Source: Lumbricus terrestris
Taxonomy: Eukaryota > Annelida > Clitellata > Crassiclitellata > Lumbricidae
Direction: 5' to 3'
Assembly (NCBI GenBank): GCA_949752735.1
Contig: OX457050.1
Span: 43,035,784 to 43,099,783 of the forward strand
DNA: 64,000 bases
Part shown: piece after piece, positions 54,201-63,309 of the stretch
Layout of the letters: each line of letters begins with the position of its first letter
How positions within the stretch are numbered: the stretch's first letter is position 1
Program-made: the position numbers and the translations under genes
Notes under the pieces: generated by a model
Databases searched by the model: none
Told to the model about the DNA's origin: nothing
Seen by the model: only the letters and a program-made list of their open reading frames with translations

Positions 54201-54319
54201 CCAGTTGTCGTAGACCAGTTGTCGTAGACCAGTTGTCGTAGACGAATTGTCCGGAGACCACTTGTCGTTAGACGAGTTGTCGGTAGACGAGTTGTCGGTA
54301 GACGAGTTGTCGTGGAACC
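51292..54319. mobile_element. Large foldback element, 3.0 kb, perfect 9-bp target duplication
   Basis: GTTCAAATA flanks both ends (51283-51291 and 54320-54328). Ends GGTGTCACGACAAC and GGTTCCACGACAAC (complement) are the same as in the 15952-20755 element. About nine copies of ACGACAACTGGTCT at each end are followed by a shared unique inverted repeat, then core-repeat arrays (ATCCAGCTTC forward 51660-52480, inverted 52690-53920) around a unique spacer (52490-52680). No transposase. The TTTRLPTTRLP-like frames at the ends are by-products of the 14-mer. Confidence 0.95.
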
Positions 54320-54328
54320 GTTCAAATA

Positions 54329-54700
54329 ATGCCATCCATATTAACAAACATGAGGGGCTATATATTTAAATAACTGATTTTCTCAAAGATCTATCATATT
54401 TGAAACAGAACATCTGAAAGCTTCACATATCAAGGGATTAGGCCTACACGCATCTTCTCCTGCACTTTCTTTGGAAATTGCACTGGAAATACATCACAAC
54501 AAGAATGCTGAGTTCTCAGCTACCTTGCATAAGAAAACATAATAATGCACAGAGCAATTATGGCTATTTCAAGGGCTTGTTTTGCAAATGTTTCCACGCA
54601 ATAGAATATTTAAGTATGCCTGGAACCAAACCATGCAAATAAAACCCAGACTCTGGAAAAAAACATGTAATTGACTGGTGTGTAGTAAAACATCCTCCTA
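54329..54700. other. Spacer
   Basis: No gene or repeat recognised. Confidence 0.4.
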
Positions 54701-55040
54701 CTCTGAAAATACTTGACAGTCTTGCAGGAGTTAAACATGCCAATACTAGTTTTGCAAGAAATTGTTCACGCAACTTCTCTTCTGGAGAAACACGATATAT
54801 CGAACACTGGACGGACGAATAGCTTGCCAATGCTAGATGTGCAAAATCAGGTTTTTGTAAAGCTTCCGGTCTCAGGCGTCTCATTGCCCTATGTCATGCA
54901 AGAATTCATAATTTTTTTTATCGGAGGAAACCACAGATATCAATTGCTGTTATGCGAATTTATAACTAAATGTAAAATTCCTTCATAAAGGCAATTGAGA
55001 GAAACCTGGAAAGTAACTATTATTTGGAAAATATGTTGTA
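54700..55040 (+). pseudogene. Decayed zinc-finger sequence upstream of ZNF F
   Basis: TSLLEKHDISNTGRTN in one plus frame lines up with [19 protein letters not shown] finger ends. In another frame CAKSGFCKASGLRRL and CHARIH resemble a finger of ZNF F. Stops and shifts show decay. These are probably lost N-terminal fingers of the adjacent gene. Confidence 0.5.
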
Positions 55041-55050
55041 AAACACTGTC

Positions 55051-56982
55051 ATGAGCCTCATATCGGAAAACGTCAGTAGTAAAACTCACCCTAGAGAGAA
55101 AAAGCCATACCTTTGCCACGTGTGTCAAAAAGCATTCTACAAATCTTCTCATCTGCAATGTCATTTTAGAGTCCATACTGGAGAAAAACCATTTCAATGT
55201 CATTTGTGCTTAAAAAACTATTCCCAATTGTCTGGGCTACAATATCATCTCCGAGTCCATTCTGGACAAAAACCATTTAAGTGTCATATATGTCAAAAAC
55301 GGTTTCAAGAGTCTTACGGTCTCCATGTACATTTAAGAACTCATGATGGGAAGAAGACCTACCAGTACCAATGTCAGGTGTGTCAAAAATGTTTTACCAC
55401 ATCATCTTATCTAAAAATACATGCAAGGACTCATACTGGAGAGAAACCATATCAGTGCCAGTGGTGCAAGAAATCTTTCATTCAATTTCATCATCTGGAG
55501 ACACACAGTAGAACACATACTGGAGAGAGGTCTTACCAATGTCAGGTGTGCAAACATAGTTTTTACCAGTCCTCCCATCTCAAAGATCATGTCAGAATTC
55601 ATACCGGAGATAAGCTGTATAAATGTCAGTTATGTGAATATGCAGCTAATCAAAAAAATCAGTTAAATATTCACATAAGAACACATACTGGAGAAAATCC
55701 ATACATTTGCACCATGTGTCAGGAAACATTCAAAAGCGCATCAGGTCTCAGAAGCCATAAAAAAACTCACACTGGTGAAAAACCATACCTTTGTCATGTG
55801 TGCAAGAAAACATTCTCCAAATCTTCTCATCTGCAAAGCCATATGAGAATACACAGTGGAGAGAAACCATACCAATGTCACTTGTGTGCGCAGAGATATT
55901 CTCAACGTTCCGGGCTACTTTATCATGTTAAAATCCATTCTGGAGAGAAGCCATTTAACTGTGATATATGTACATATGCATGCCAAACTTCTTCCAAGCT
56001 ACAGGTCCATATTAGAAGTCATACTGGAGAGAAGCCCTACCAGTGTCATGTTTGTCAACAAAGATTTCGCTTTACTTCCAATTTAAAAAGTCATGTTAGA
56101 CTTCATACTGGGGAAAAGCCATACCAATGCCAGTTATGCCCAGAAGCATTCTCACAGAGTGCTAATCTAAGGATACACAATATTCAACATACTGGAGAGA
56201 AGGAGCAATTTCCCTGTCAAGTATGTCAAAAGATGATGTTTTCTTCTTCCGGTCTGATACAGCATGCTAGAATTCATACGGGAGAGAAGCCTTACAAATG
56301 TCACATATGTAAAAAAAGCTTTGCCTATTCTACCGTTTTCAAGAATCATGCAAGAATTCATACTGGAGAGAAGCCATACAAATGCCAGTTGTGTGAGTTC
56401 AAGAGTAATGACTCTGGTAATTTGATGAAGCACATGAGAAAACACACAGGAGAGAAACCATACCCTTGCCAAGTTTGTCAGAAAAGGTTCCCATTCAGTT
56501 TTAGTCTAAGAAATCATGAAAAAACGCACTCAGGAGAAAAACCATACCTTTGCCAATTAGGCCTATGTCAGAAAACATTCGCACGTTCTTCCGGTCTGAG
56601 ACGTCATGAAGCCACTCACACTCGAGAGAAGCCATACTTTTGCCAGCTATGCCAGAAGACATTCATGGGCACTTCAAGTATGAGAACTCATGAAAAAATC
56701 CACCCTAGAGAGAAACCATACCTTTGCCAGGTATGCCTGAAAACATTCTCGTGCACTTCAAGTCTGATCCGTCATGAAAGAACCCACTCTATAGAGACAC
56801 CATACCTTTGCCAGGTATGTAAGAAAATATTTTCAAGCACTTCAGCTCTGAAAACCCATCGAAGAATCCTCACAGGAGAAAAGCCTTTTGTGTGCCATGT
56901 TTGCGACAAAAGATTTTCCCAGTTTTCCCATTTACTTCAACATAAGAAAACCCATTCTGCAGAGAAAACATTTATATCATAA
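55051..56982 (+). CDS. ZNF F: C2H2 zinc-finger protein with 22 fingers
   Basis: This intact 643-residue ORF has 22 tandem fingers from about residue 22 to the end. Finger 18 has C-x4-C (CQLGLC), and finger 21 ends HRRIL, losing its fourth ligand; the rest are canonical with TGEKPY linkers. Fingers are diverse (CHVCQKAFYKSSHLQ, CQLCEYAANQKNQLN, CDICTYACQTSSKLQ), in contrast to the near-identical fingers of ZNF A and B, and there is no CGIC...SPPDDL tail. It is therefore a separate, older family. No KRAB, SCAN or BTB domain. The Met at 55051 gives a short leader MSLISENVSSKTHPREKKPY that itself resembles a worn linker, so upstream exons are possible. AATAAA at about 57498 could serve for polyadenylation. 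Expected role: nuclear DNA-binding protein; target unknown. Confidence 0.9.
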   Translation: MSLISENVSSKTHPREKKPYLCHVCQKAFYKSSHLQCHFRVHTGEKPFQCHLCLKNYSQLSGLQYHLRVHSGQKPFKCHICQKRFQESYGLHVHLRTHDGKKTYQYQCQVCQKCFTTSSYLKIHARTHTGEKPYQCQWCKKSFIQFHHLETHSRTHTGERSYQCQVCKHSFYQSSHLKDHVRIHTGDKLYKCQLCEYAANQKNQLNIHIRTHTGENPYICTMCQETFKSASGLRSHKKTHTGEKPYLCHVCKKTFSKSSHLQSHMRIHSGEKPYQCHLCAQRYSQRSGLLYHVKIHSGEKPFNCDICTYACQTSSKLQVHIRSHTGEKPYQCHVCQQRFRFTSNLKSHVRLHTGEKPYQCQLCPEAFSQSANLRIHNIQHTGEKEQFPCQVCQKMMFSSSGLIQHARIHTGEKPYKCHICKKSFAYSTVFKNHARIHTGEKPYKCQLCEFKSNDSGNLMKHMRKHTGEKPYPCQVCQKRFPFSFSLRNHEKTHSGEKPYLCQLGLCQKTFARSSGLRRHEATHTREKPYFCQLCQKTFMGTSSMRTHEKIHPREKPYLCQVCLKTFSCTSSLIRHERTHSIETPYLCQVCKKIFSSTSALKTHRRILTGEKPFVCHVCDKRFSQFSHLLQHKKTHSAEKTFIS

Positions 56983-57540
56983 TTGTCAAAGATATCTTCC
57001 AAATTTAATGCTGGAAATCATGTAAGAATCCATACTAGATAAATGCTAACCCAATGACTGTTATGGAAGAGAAAATAATCCCAAAACACACAACTGTTGG
57101 ACTGTTAGTTCTAAAAAGAACCCAGTCGTCAGACAAAATTGTAGATGCCAGTATTGTCAAAACCCAAGTAGCAACGTTGACGTCGTGTCTATCACAGCAT
57201 AAATGTATGATGCCCGTGCAATGCTCATCTTCTGGGTATTATGTCCTGCACATGATATCATTTATGTGAACATATAAGTTCCATAATATTGTTATGGGTT
57301 TTGTTCTGTGCTACTATTGTGTGAAGATTCCCTTCATCATATTGTGAGACACTTTATCAGTGCCAATATTATAATGTTTCTTTAATCCTAGGAAGACTGC
57401 GAATAAGATTTGATTCTATCAATAATTGCATTTTTTTATAATTTTCTTTATTTTTAATTTGGTAATTTTAATCCAAGAGATTATTTCTAAGGCAAAAAAT
57501 AAAAAAAATATATTAACGTTCGAATGATTTGGTACATTTG
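56983..57540. other. 3' flank of ZNF F
   Basis: GTAAGAATCCATACTAG at 57023 is a worn finger linker (VRIHT), so one more finger has decayed after the stop. The rest is AT-rich, with AATAAA near 57498. Confidence 0.4.
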
Positions 57541-57870
57541 TGGCCGTAAAACAGGTAACTTTCAGGCTACCACGCTTTTCGGGACATTGACTACCAATGG
57601 GGTGGTTACCACACTCATGGATTTTGGGTTGGGTTTGAGATCATAATCTTATAATTCAGCAATCGATTCACAATTCATTTCAGTACCAAACGGTCTGTTT
57701 ATGCTTAAAATATATGAATACGCCTCAAAATTATGAAACTTGTACCATGGGCATCCGTCCATTCCAGACAATTTGTGCATGCTGCATAAATATATATAAT
57801 ATTCTTTGTGTTGTGAAGATCATCTGCATGTATACAAGTATATTTACACGTGATGAAGACTTGTGTGCAA
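57541..57870. repeat. Dispersed repeat, uninterrupted relative of 15816-15951 plus 20756-20950
   Basis: CAGGCTACCACGCTTTTCGG, GGGGTGGTTACCACAC, GGATTTTGGGTTGGGTTTGA and AAAATATATGAATACGCCTC occur in the same order as in the copy broken by the giant foldback element. Confidence 0.6.
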
Positions 57871-58058
57871 AAATAAAAACTAGTAATAAGTCTGTTTTAG
57901 GTATGATCAAAATGAAAAGGCATGTAGATATAATCAACACGAAACAATACATAATATTATAGTCCGTGTAATCAAATTATGTCAATGGTCTATGAGTTAT
58001 TGCAAGTTACTCCCGTGCTTGTGCGAATGCTTCCTACAAACCATGTGTGTCTATAGAG

Positions 58059-58175
58059 TTCGTCAATCACTTGTCTCTGAATGTGTGTTTGTCGTTGTCA
58101 AGGCGCCCTTGTAGCAGCATGGCCGCGTTACGGCGCCTTAGAAATTGTCGCCATTATTATTATTATTATTAAACC
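58059..58175 (+). mobile_element. SINE-like repeat with (ATT)n tail
   Basis: TCTGAATGTGTGTTTGTCGT, CAAGGCGCCCTTGTAGCAGC, CGTTACGGCGCCTTAGAAAT and (ATT)n. It is the intact version of the sequence split at 13010-13525. Confidence 0.6.
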
Positions 58176-58199
58176 GTTTTCTTGCACACTTCACAATCA

Positions 58200-58520
58200 C
58201 AGCGCTGTTATTAGGCAAAAAAATTAATGTTGTGTTTCCGGTAACCCGACCGACCCTCTTTTATTGCCGCGACTCAAATAATTTTGTAAAAAAAATTTCT
58301 TAAAAAAATATTTTTTTAAATTTAAAAAAAATTTGTATTGACATAATACGGTAACATAGCCTTCCGTATAGAGTTGGATCTTAGGCCAAAAAAATGTTGT
58401 TTTTCCGGTAACCTGACCGACTCACCTTTATTGCCGCGACTCGGAAAATCTTGTGGATTTTTTTTAATTTACTGTGACATTGCCTTCCGTATACGAGATG
58501 TACAATTGGGACATCACAAT
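58200..58520. repeat. Imperfect direct duplication, about 170 bp
   Basis: TTAGGCAAAAAAATT...TTTCCGGTAACCCGACCGAC and ATTGCCGCGACTCAAA recur about 170 bp later as TTAGGCCAAAAAAAT...TTTCCGGTAACCTGACCGAC and ATTGCCGCGACTCGG. No gene. Confidence 0.7.
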
Positions 58521-58654
58521 TATAGCATTTACTAAGCCAGGTGACGATCGTAAGCAGCCGTCTTTCAAGGTATATAATGGTCTGTTAATTAGAGCAATCA
58601 ATAGTTTCCCACGGTCAGTTTGACAAAGCAGGCGGTTATGGGGTGGATGGGGAG

Positions 58655-58918
58655 TAGGGCTGCCAACTTTTGATTTTGCCATTCCGGGACGCCTTCAGTC
58701 ACTCGATGTGCCATTACCAATTTACATAATCCACAGAAGCGCATGAGGTAGCAAATGTTGTGTCAGCCCCGAATAGAATGTTCATCTACAATCTACTAAA
58801 AAAAAGGCCTTAATAATTTCAGACAAATCATCAAAAGACATAATTTTAAGACAAGAATCAACATCAAGAAGAAGCATTTCAAACTCCAGTCACCTAGGTC
58901 TATAGGCTCATCAGAGTA
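58655..58918 (-). mobile_element. hAT terminus fragment
   Basis: TAGGGCTGCCAACTTTTGAT followed by TTTGCCATTCCGGGACGC is the right terminus of the 50816-51270 family, here in complement. The other end is missing. Confidence 0.65.
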
Positions 58919-59470
58919 TAGGGCTGCCAACCGTCCCGGATTCACCGGGACAGTCCCGGAATCGACCCTATGCGTCCCGTGTCCCGGATTGATATCAAAT
59001 TGTCCCGGAATTTGGTCTAGATATCCACTTAGCATTATTGCTGTTCCTATTATTTTTTGCTTACTAAACACAGCCATTTGTACGATGATTTTTACGTTCT
59101 GCTCTCTATCAGACCTATACATTACATTGCATTGTTGGCTGAACATCGGGAGTTAAAGTCTTCAAAACTTTACAAACTCGGTTTTCGGTTTATCACATTG
59201 TGTCCAGTTTTAATGCTTTTTGCGAGAGAACGTTCAGCATTATGAACGATCTGTTTTCTAACAATCGCAATTACCTGGACACCGAGAGTTCACCGACCTT
59301 ATTAAAGCACAAGTGCACAACTGTTAGCATGACATGTGCTAATATCTGCGACGTTGTGCCCAGTGTTCTGGAACTGCTTAATGCACATAAGTAGACCCTA
59401 TGATATATTAAGTAAATGCCCCAAGTTTAATAGAAATTCTGCTCTCCGGTCACAGACCTATGAGTCTATG
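58919..59470 (+). mobile_element. hAT transposon fragment with transposase C-terminus
   Basis: Starts TAGGGCTGCCAACCGTCCCG like 50816. Plus frame 59205-59394 reads CERTFSIMNDLFSNNRNYLD, then LLKHKCTTVSMTCANICDVV and stop. This corresponds to the C-terminal dimerisation end of hAT transposases (ERxFS.MN.....RN.L). The remainder of the transposase is deleted. Its right side is fused to the 3' end of ZNF E. Confidence 0.7.
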
Positions 59471-59474
59471 ATAC

Positions 59475-60741
59475 CTATAGTATACGAACTCCCATCAATA
59501 ATTCGTCAGGCTGAGAAAAGCGATGACAAGAACAATGCTCCAGAAATTCCTTCTCAATTTCAAACACTTCACAGCATATACCACATCCAAACGACCTTTC
59601 CACAAATGGTTTTACATCAACAGCTGATCTAATGTCGCTAGTGAAAACACATTCATCAATACTACTTCTCGCAAGCGTTCTTGTCATTTCACCAGCGTCA
59701 TGAGACACTTTTCCTGTCAGACGTTCGAATGGTTCATCAATAGCATCAGCATTGCTTAATCTAATGAATGGAACAGATAGATTACCATTTGATTCCCTTT
59801 CCAATCTATCATCCTTTGACTCTAGTCCTGCATGGAGTTGAACCTGCTTACTTGAAGAACCGTCCTTATGATAAGGTTTACTGCACGTGTGTTGCATCTC
59901 ATTTGTATGAGTTCTTTTGTTCTGCTTCATATTTGGAAGTGTTACTGTAGTAGCTGATTTCTGACATAACTCGCATTTGTATGGTTTTTCACCAGTATGG
60001 ATTCTCATGTGTACTTTCAGTTGACTGCTTGTGGTAAATGATCTAGGACACAAGTGACATTTGTATGGTTTCTCTCCAGTATGCATTCTGACGTGCACAG
60101 TTAGATTACTACCTGTAGTGAACGATTTCGCACAAAATTTACACTTGTATGGTTTCTTGCTGCAACTGTTTTTCATGTGTACGTTCAGATCACAACCCTT
60201 TGCAAATGATTTCTGACAAAACTCACAGCTGTATGGTTTCTCACCAGTATGTATTCTCATGTGAGCTTTCAGAGAACTCCCTTGAGTAAACGATTTGTGA
60301 CACAATTTACATTTGTATGGTTTCTCTCCAGTATGCATTATCATGTGAACCTTGAGATGACTTACTGTAGTAAATGATTTCTGACAAAACTCGCATCTGT
60401 ATGGTTTCTCGCCAGTATGGTTCCTCATGTGTGATTTCAGAAGGCCACCTTGAGTGAATGATTTGTGACACAATTGGCATTTGTATGGCTTCTCTCCAGT
60501 ATGGCTTCTCATGTGTACTTTCAGATAACCACATCGGGCAAACGACTTCTGACACAACAGACACTTGTAAGGCTTATCCCCAGTATGGATTCTTATGTGT
60601 ACTTTCAGATCACCACCTTGAGTAAATGATTTATGACAAAGCGCACATTTGCATGCTTTCTCGCCAGTATAGTTTCTCGTGTGTCTTTTGAGAGCACCAA
60701 CTTGCGTAAACGATTTATGACACAACTGACATTTGTATGGT
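59475..60741 (-). CDS. ZNF E, C-terminal half: ten fingers plus atypical finger tail
   Basis: The open frame contains ten fingers starting CQLCHKSFTQVGALK. Finger 1 ends in Tyr instead of His, one (CEFCQKSFAKGCDLN) loses its last His, and the last (CELCQKSATTVTLP) is worn. A 90-residue linker (LESKDDRLERESNGNLS, IDEPFERLTGKVSHDAGEMT) precedes SFGCGICCEVFEIEKEF and HCSCHRFSQPDELL; the last residues MGVRIL differ from other tails because the hAT fragment begins there. The frame has no Met at its start: it is the direct continuation of fingers at 61290-62404, separated by a LINE. As it stands the gene is disrupted, although this half is still open. Confidence 0.85.
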
Positions 60742-61289
60742 GTTACGCTAATATATCAATCTTTTATTCACCAAATGATGGTAGCACAATTAATAAAACA
60801 ACAAAGAAATACAGCATTCACAGGACAGCATATCTGCCTGCATAGCACTAAAGACAGAAAACAGACTAAGTTTCCTTATTATAAAAGTTTGCATGCATAG
60901 GACTTCTAGGTTGACCTAAACCATATATCAAATGTTATACACAACAAGAATATATACACTGAAAATAACAAGCGCTCAAACACTTAAGGCGTGTAAGAGA
61001 AGATTGATGCAAAACTGACAACACCATTGTTGTGTGAAAGGCATTTCTGGATAAAACGCAATCTTCTGGATAACCAGCAGTCTGTAATATTAATTTCATG
61101 CATGAAGTGCAGTACAGATGCAACACTACTATGGGAGACTTTAAAAATTTTACATACTGCAGAGCTGTAAGTGTACTCTAAAGAGTTCAGCTCACTTTTG
61201 GTAGGGCTCACAGCTTCCATTCCATAAAGGAGAAACGGTTTACAGTGGGCAGCAACTAAATGCAACAAAACTGGTTCACTGAGTTTGAA
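60742..61289 (-). mobile_element. LINE fragment inserted in ZNF E, 6-bp direct repeats
   Basis: TATGGT flanks both sides (60736-60741 and 61290-61295). The minus strand encodes AHCKPFLLYGMEAVSPTKSE, LEYTYSSAVCKIFKVS and CWLSRRLRFIQKCL, a non-LTR RT C-terminal region (C.P.LLYG.EA......L). 5'-truncated, 548 bp. TATGGT also occurs naturally in TGEKPYK linkers, so the exact target duplication is slightly ambiguous. Confidence 0.8.
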
Positions 61290-62404
61290 TATGGTTTGTC
61301 ATATGAGTTTTCAAAGCACTTTTTCGAGCAAATGATCTCTGACACAATTGACATTTGTATGGTTTCTCTCCAGTATGAATTCTTACATGTACTTTCAGAT
61401 CACAACCATTTGTAAATGATTTCTGACAATACTCACATTTGTATGGTTTCTCGCCAGTATGAGTTCTCATGTGTGCTTTCAGATCACCACCTCTAGCAAA
61501 TGATTTAGGACACAACTGACATTTGTATGATTTTGCTCCAGTATGGTTTGTCCTGTGCTCTCTCATTTGACCAAATGTAGTAAACGATTTCATACAAAAC
61601 TCACATTTGTATGGTTTCTCGCCAGTATGGATTATCATGTGAGTCTTCAGATTACTTCCGTGAGTAAATGATTTCTGACAAATTTTACATTTGTATGGTT
61701 TTTCTCCAGTATGAATTCTCATGTGCACTTTCAGATCACCACCTCGAGTAAATGATTTCTGACATAACTCGCATTTGTATGGTTTTTCGCCAGTATGCAT
61801 TCTCATGTGTACCTTCAGATGCCCACCTGTAGCACATGATTTCGGACATAACTCGCATTTGTATGGCTTCTCACCAGTATGGGTTGTCATGTGTGCTTTC
61901 AGATAACCGCCTCTAGTAAATGATTTAGGACACAACTGACATTTGTATGATTTTGCTCCAGTATGGTTTGTCCTGTGCTCTCTCTCATTTGACCAAATGT
62001 AGTAAACGATTTCATACAAAACTCACATTTGTATGGTTTCTCGCCAGTATGGATTATCATGTGAGTCTTCAGATTACTTCCTTGAGTAAATGATTTCTGA
62101 CAAATTTGACATCTGTATGGTTTTTCTCCAGTATGAATTCTCATGTGTTCATTCAGATGACTACGTGTAGTAAACAATTTCATACAAAACTCACAGTTGT
62201 ATGGCTTCTCGCCAGTATGAGTTCTCATGTGTACTTTCAGATGACTATCTTTAGCAAATGACTTCTCACAAATCTCACATTTGTCTGGTTCCACACCAGA
62301 TGGGTTTCTCATGTTTGTTTCTACAATAATATCATTCAGAGCAACTGATGCAGAATGGACATCCTTGTATTCTCCTTCAGATGATCGACTTGATGGTTGA
62401 CAAG
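61290..62404 (-). pseudogene. ZNF E, N-terminal half: twelve fingers, frameshifted
   Basis: The first frame (62312-61899) has three fingers and enters a fourth (CEFCMKSFTTFGQMRE) before an extra CT dinucleotide near 61981 shifts the frame. The second frame (to 61290) carries the rest of that finger and eight more, ending CQLCQRSFARKSALK..HMTNH at the LINE. A 420-bp (five-finger) block is duplicated: 61500-61695 matches 61920-62115. Upstream the frame stays open as SSRSSEGEYKDVHSASVALN to TNMRNPS back to about 62404, where TTTATCTACAG on the minus strand gives a good 3' splice site. Hence the real protein start is probably in an upstream exon. Only the 2-bp slip and the LINE disrupt it. Confidence 0.8.
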
Positions 62405-62820
62405 CTGTAGATAAACATGCCTATTCAAATGAGCACACTGAGAAGTTCTCACATAAATCTGCTCATCGTCATGCACTTGCAAAAAAAAATTCTGGCAGTC
62501 CGGCACCTATAAAGATTAAGAACATCTTAGCAGACATTGGTTTTAACACATAGAAATTTTGTCATCATTGATCAAACTGATTTTCTGTTTCATTAAGGTC
62601 AGAATGAATTGTATTCGCATATGAATAAGTAGATGCTGCATGTTAAAATTGCATGCATAGTTTCATTAGTTAATTTCCAAATTATGGCAATAAATAATTT
62701 CAGATCACATGACTGAGAACTTCTTCGTACTTACTAATATCAAATACGGCATTGTAGACATTGAAATAATTCAGCAAAAGATAACCTATCGTTTAACCGA
62801 AATAAAATATAAAAAAATTT
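62405..62820. other. Upstream flank of ZNF E (probable intron)
   Basis: Begins with a likely 3' splice site (minus strand TTTATCTACAG, AG at 62405-62406). AT-rich; no exon recognised. Confidence 0.4.
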
Positions 62821-63175
62821 GACTGGTGCAGGATAATTATTTTTAAACAATCCACAACTTTGGCACAAATCATTCTCATCAACCAGTCTTCAATTTAAGC
62901 AAGAATTCATCCAATTAATCCAGCTTCTATTTCCAAAATAACTGTTTTTCTCTGTATCCAATTGTCATTTAAATTACAATATTTCTAATGAATCCAGCTC
63001 AAATTTCAGAAATTTGTTTTCATAAATCCCATTTCTATATGGAGTAAAAATTATTTTCATCGACCCGATTTCTATTCAGCAAAAATTTTGTCGTTAATTC
63101 AACTTGTATGCCATCAACACTGAATCCCATGCAATGGCGAATAATTTATTCCGCTAAAACGGCAGATTACCCTGC
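62821..63175. repeat. Foldback arm with GCTAAAACGGCAGATTACC end
   Basis: Six ATCAATCCAGCTTCTATTT-type repeats (62880-63100), then GGCGAATAATTTATTCCGCT and AAAACGGCAGATTACC at the right, related to the terminus at 8701. The left terminus is not recognisable. Confidence 0.65.
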
Positions 63176-63189
63176 AAGGTAATAATCAT

Positions 63190-63256
63190 ACGGCTTAACC
63201 ACAACCATCTGAATCACTGAAACGAGATTCAGACGGTCGTAGCTTAACCAAGGTTA
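63190..63256. repeat. Short imperfect palindrome
   Basis: GCTTAACCACAACCATCTGA and ATC, a 12-base loop, then GATTCAGACGGTCGTAGCTT and AA. Hairpin potential with a few mismatches; identity unknown. Confidence 0.6.
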
Positions 63257-63309
63257 TACGTAACTGCTATCAGTTCGTTACGTGAAACAAACATTTGCAT
63301 TGCAAGCTT

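Noticed and set aside
54564..54884. Minus-strand 106-codon ORF
   Set aside because: Antisense to decayed finger sequence; the plus strand explains the conservation better.
60307..60564. 85-codon minus-strand frame with ETIQM repeats
   Set aside because: It is the out-of-frame reading of the ZNF E finger linkers.
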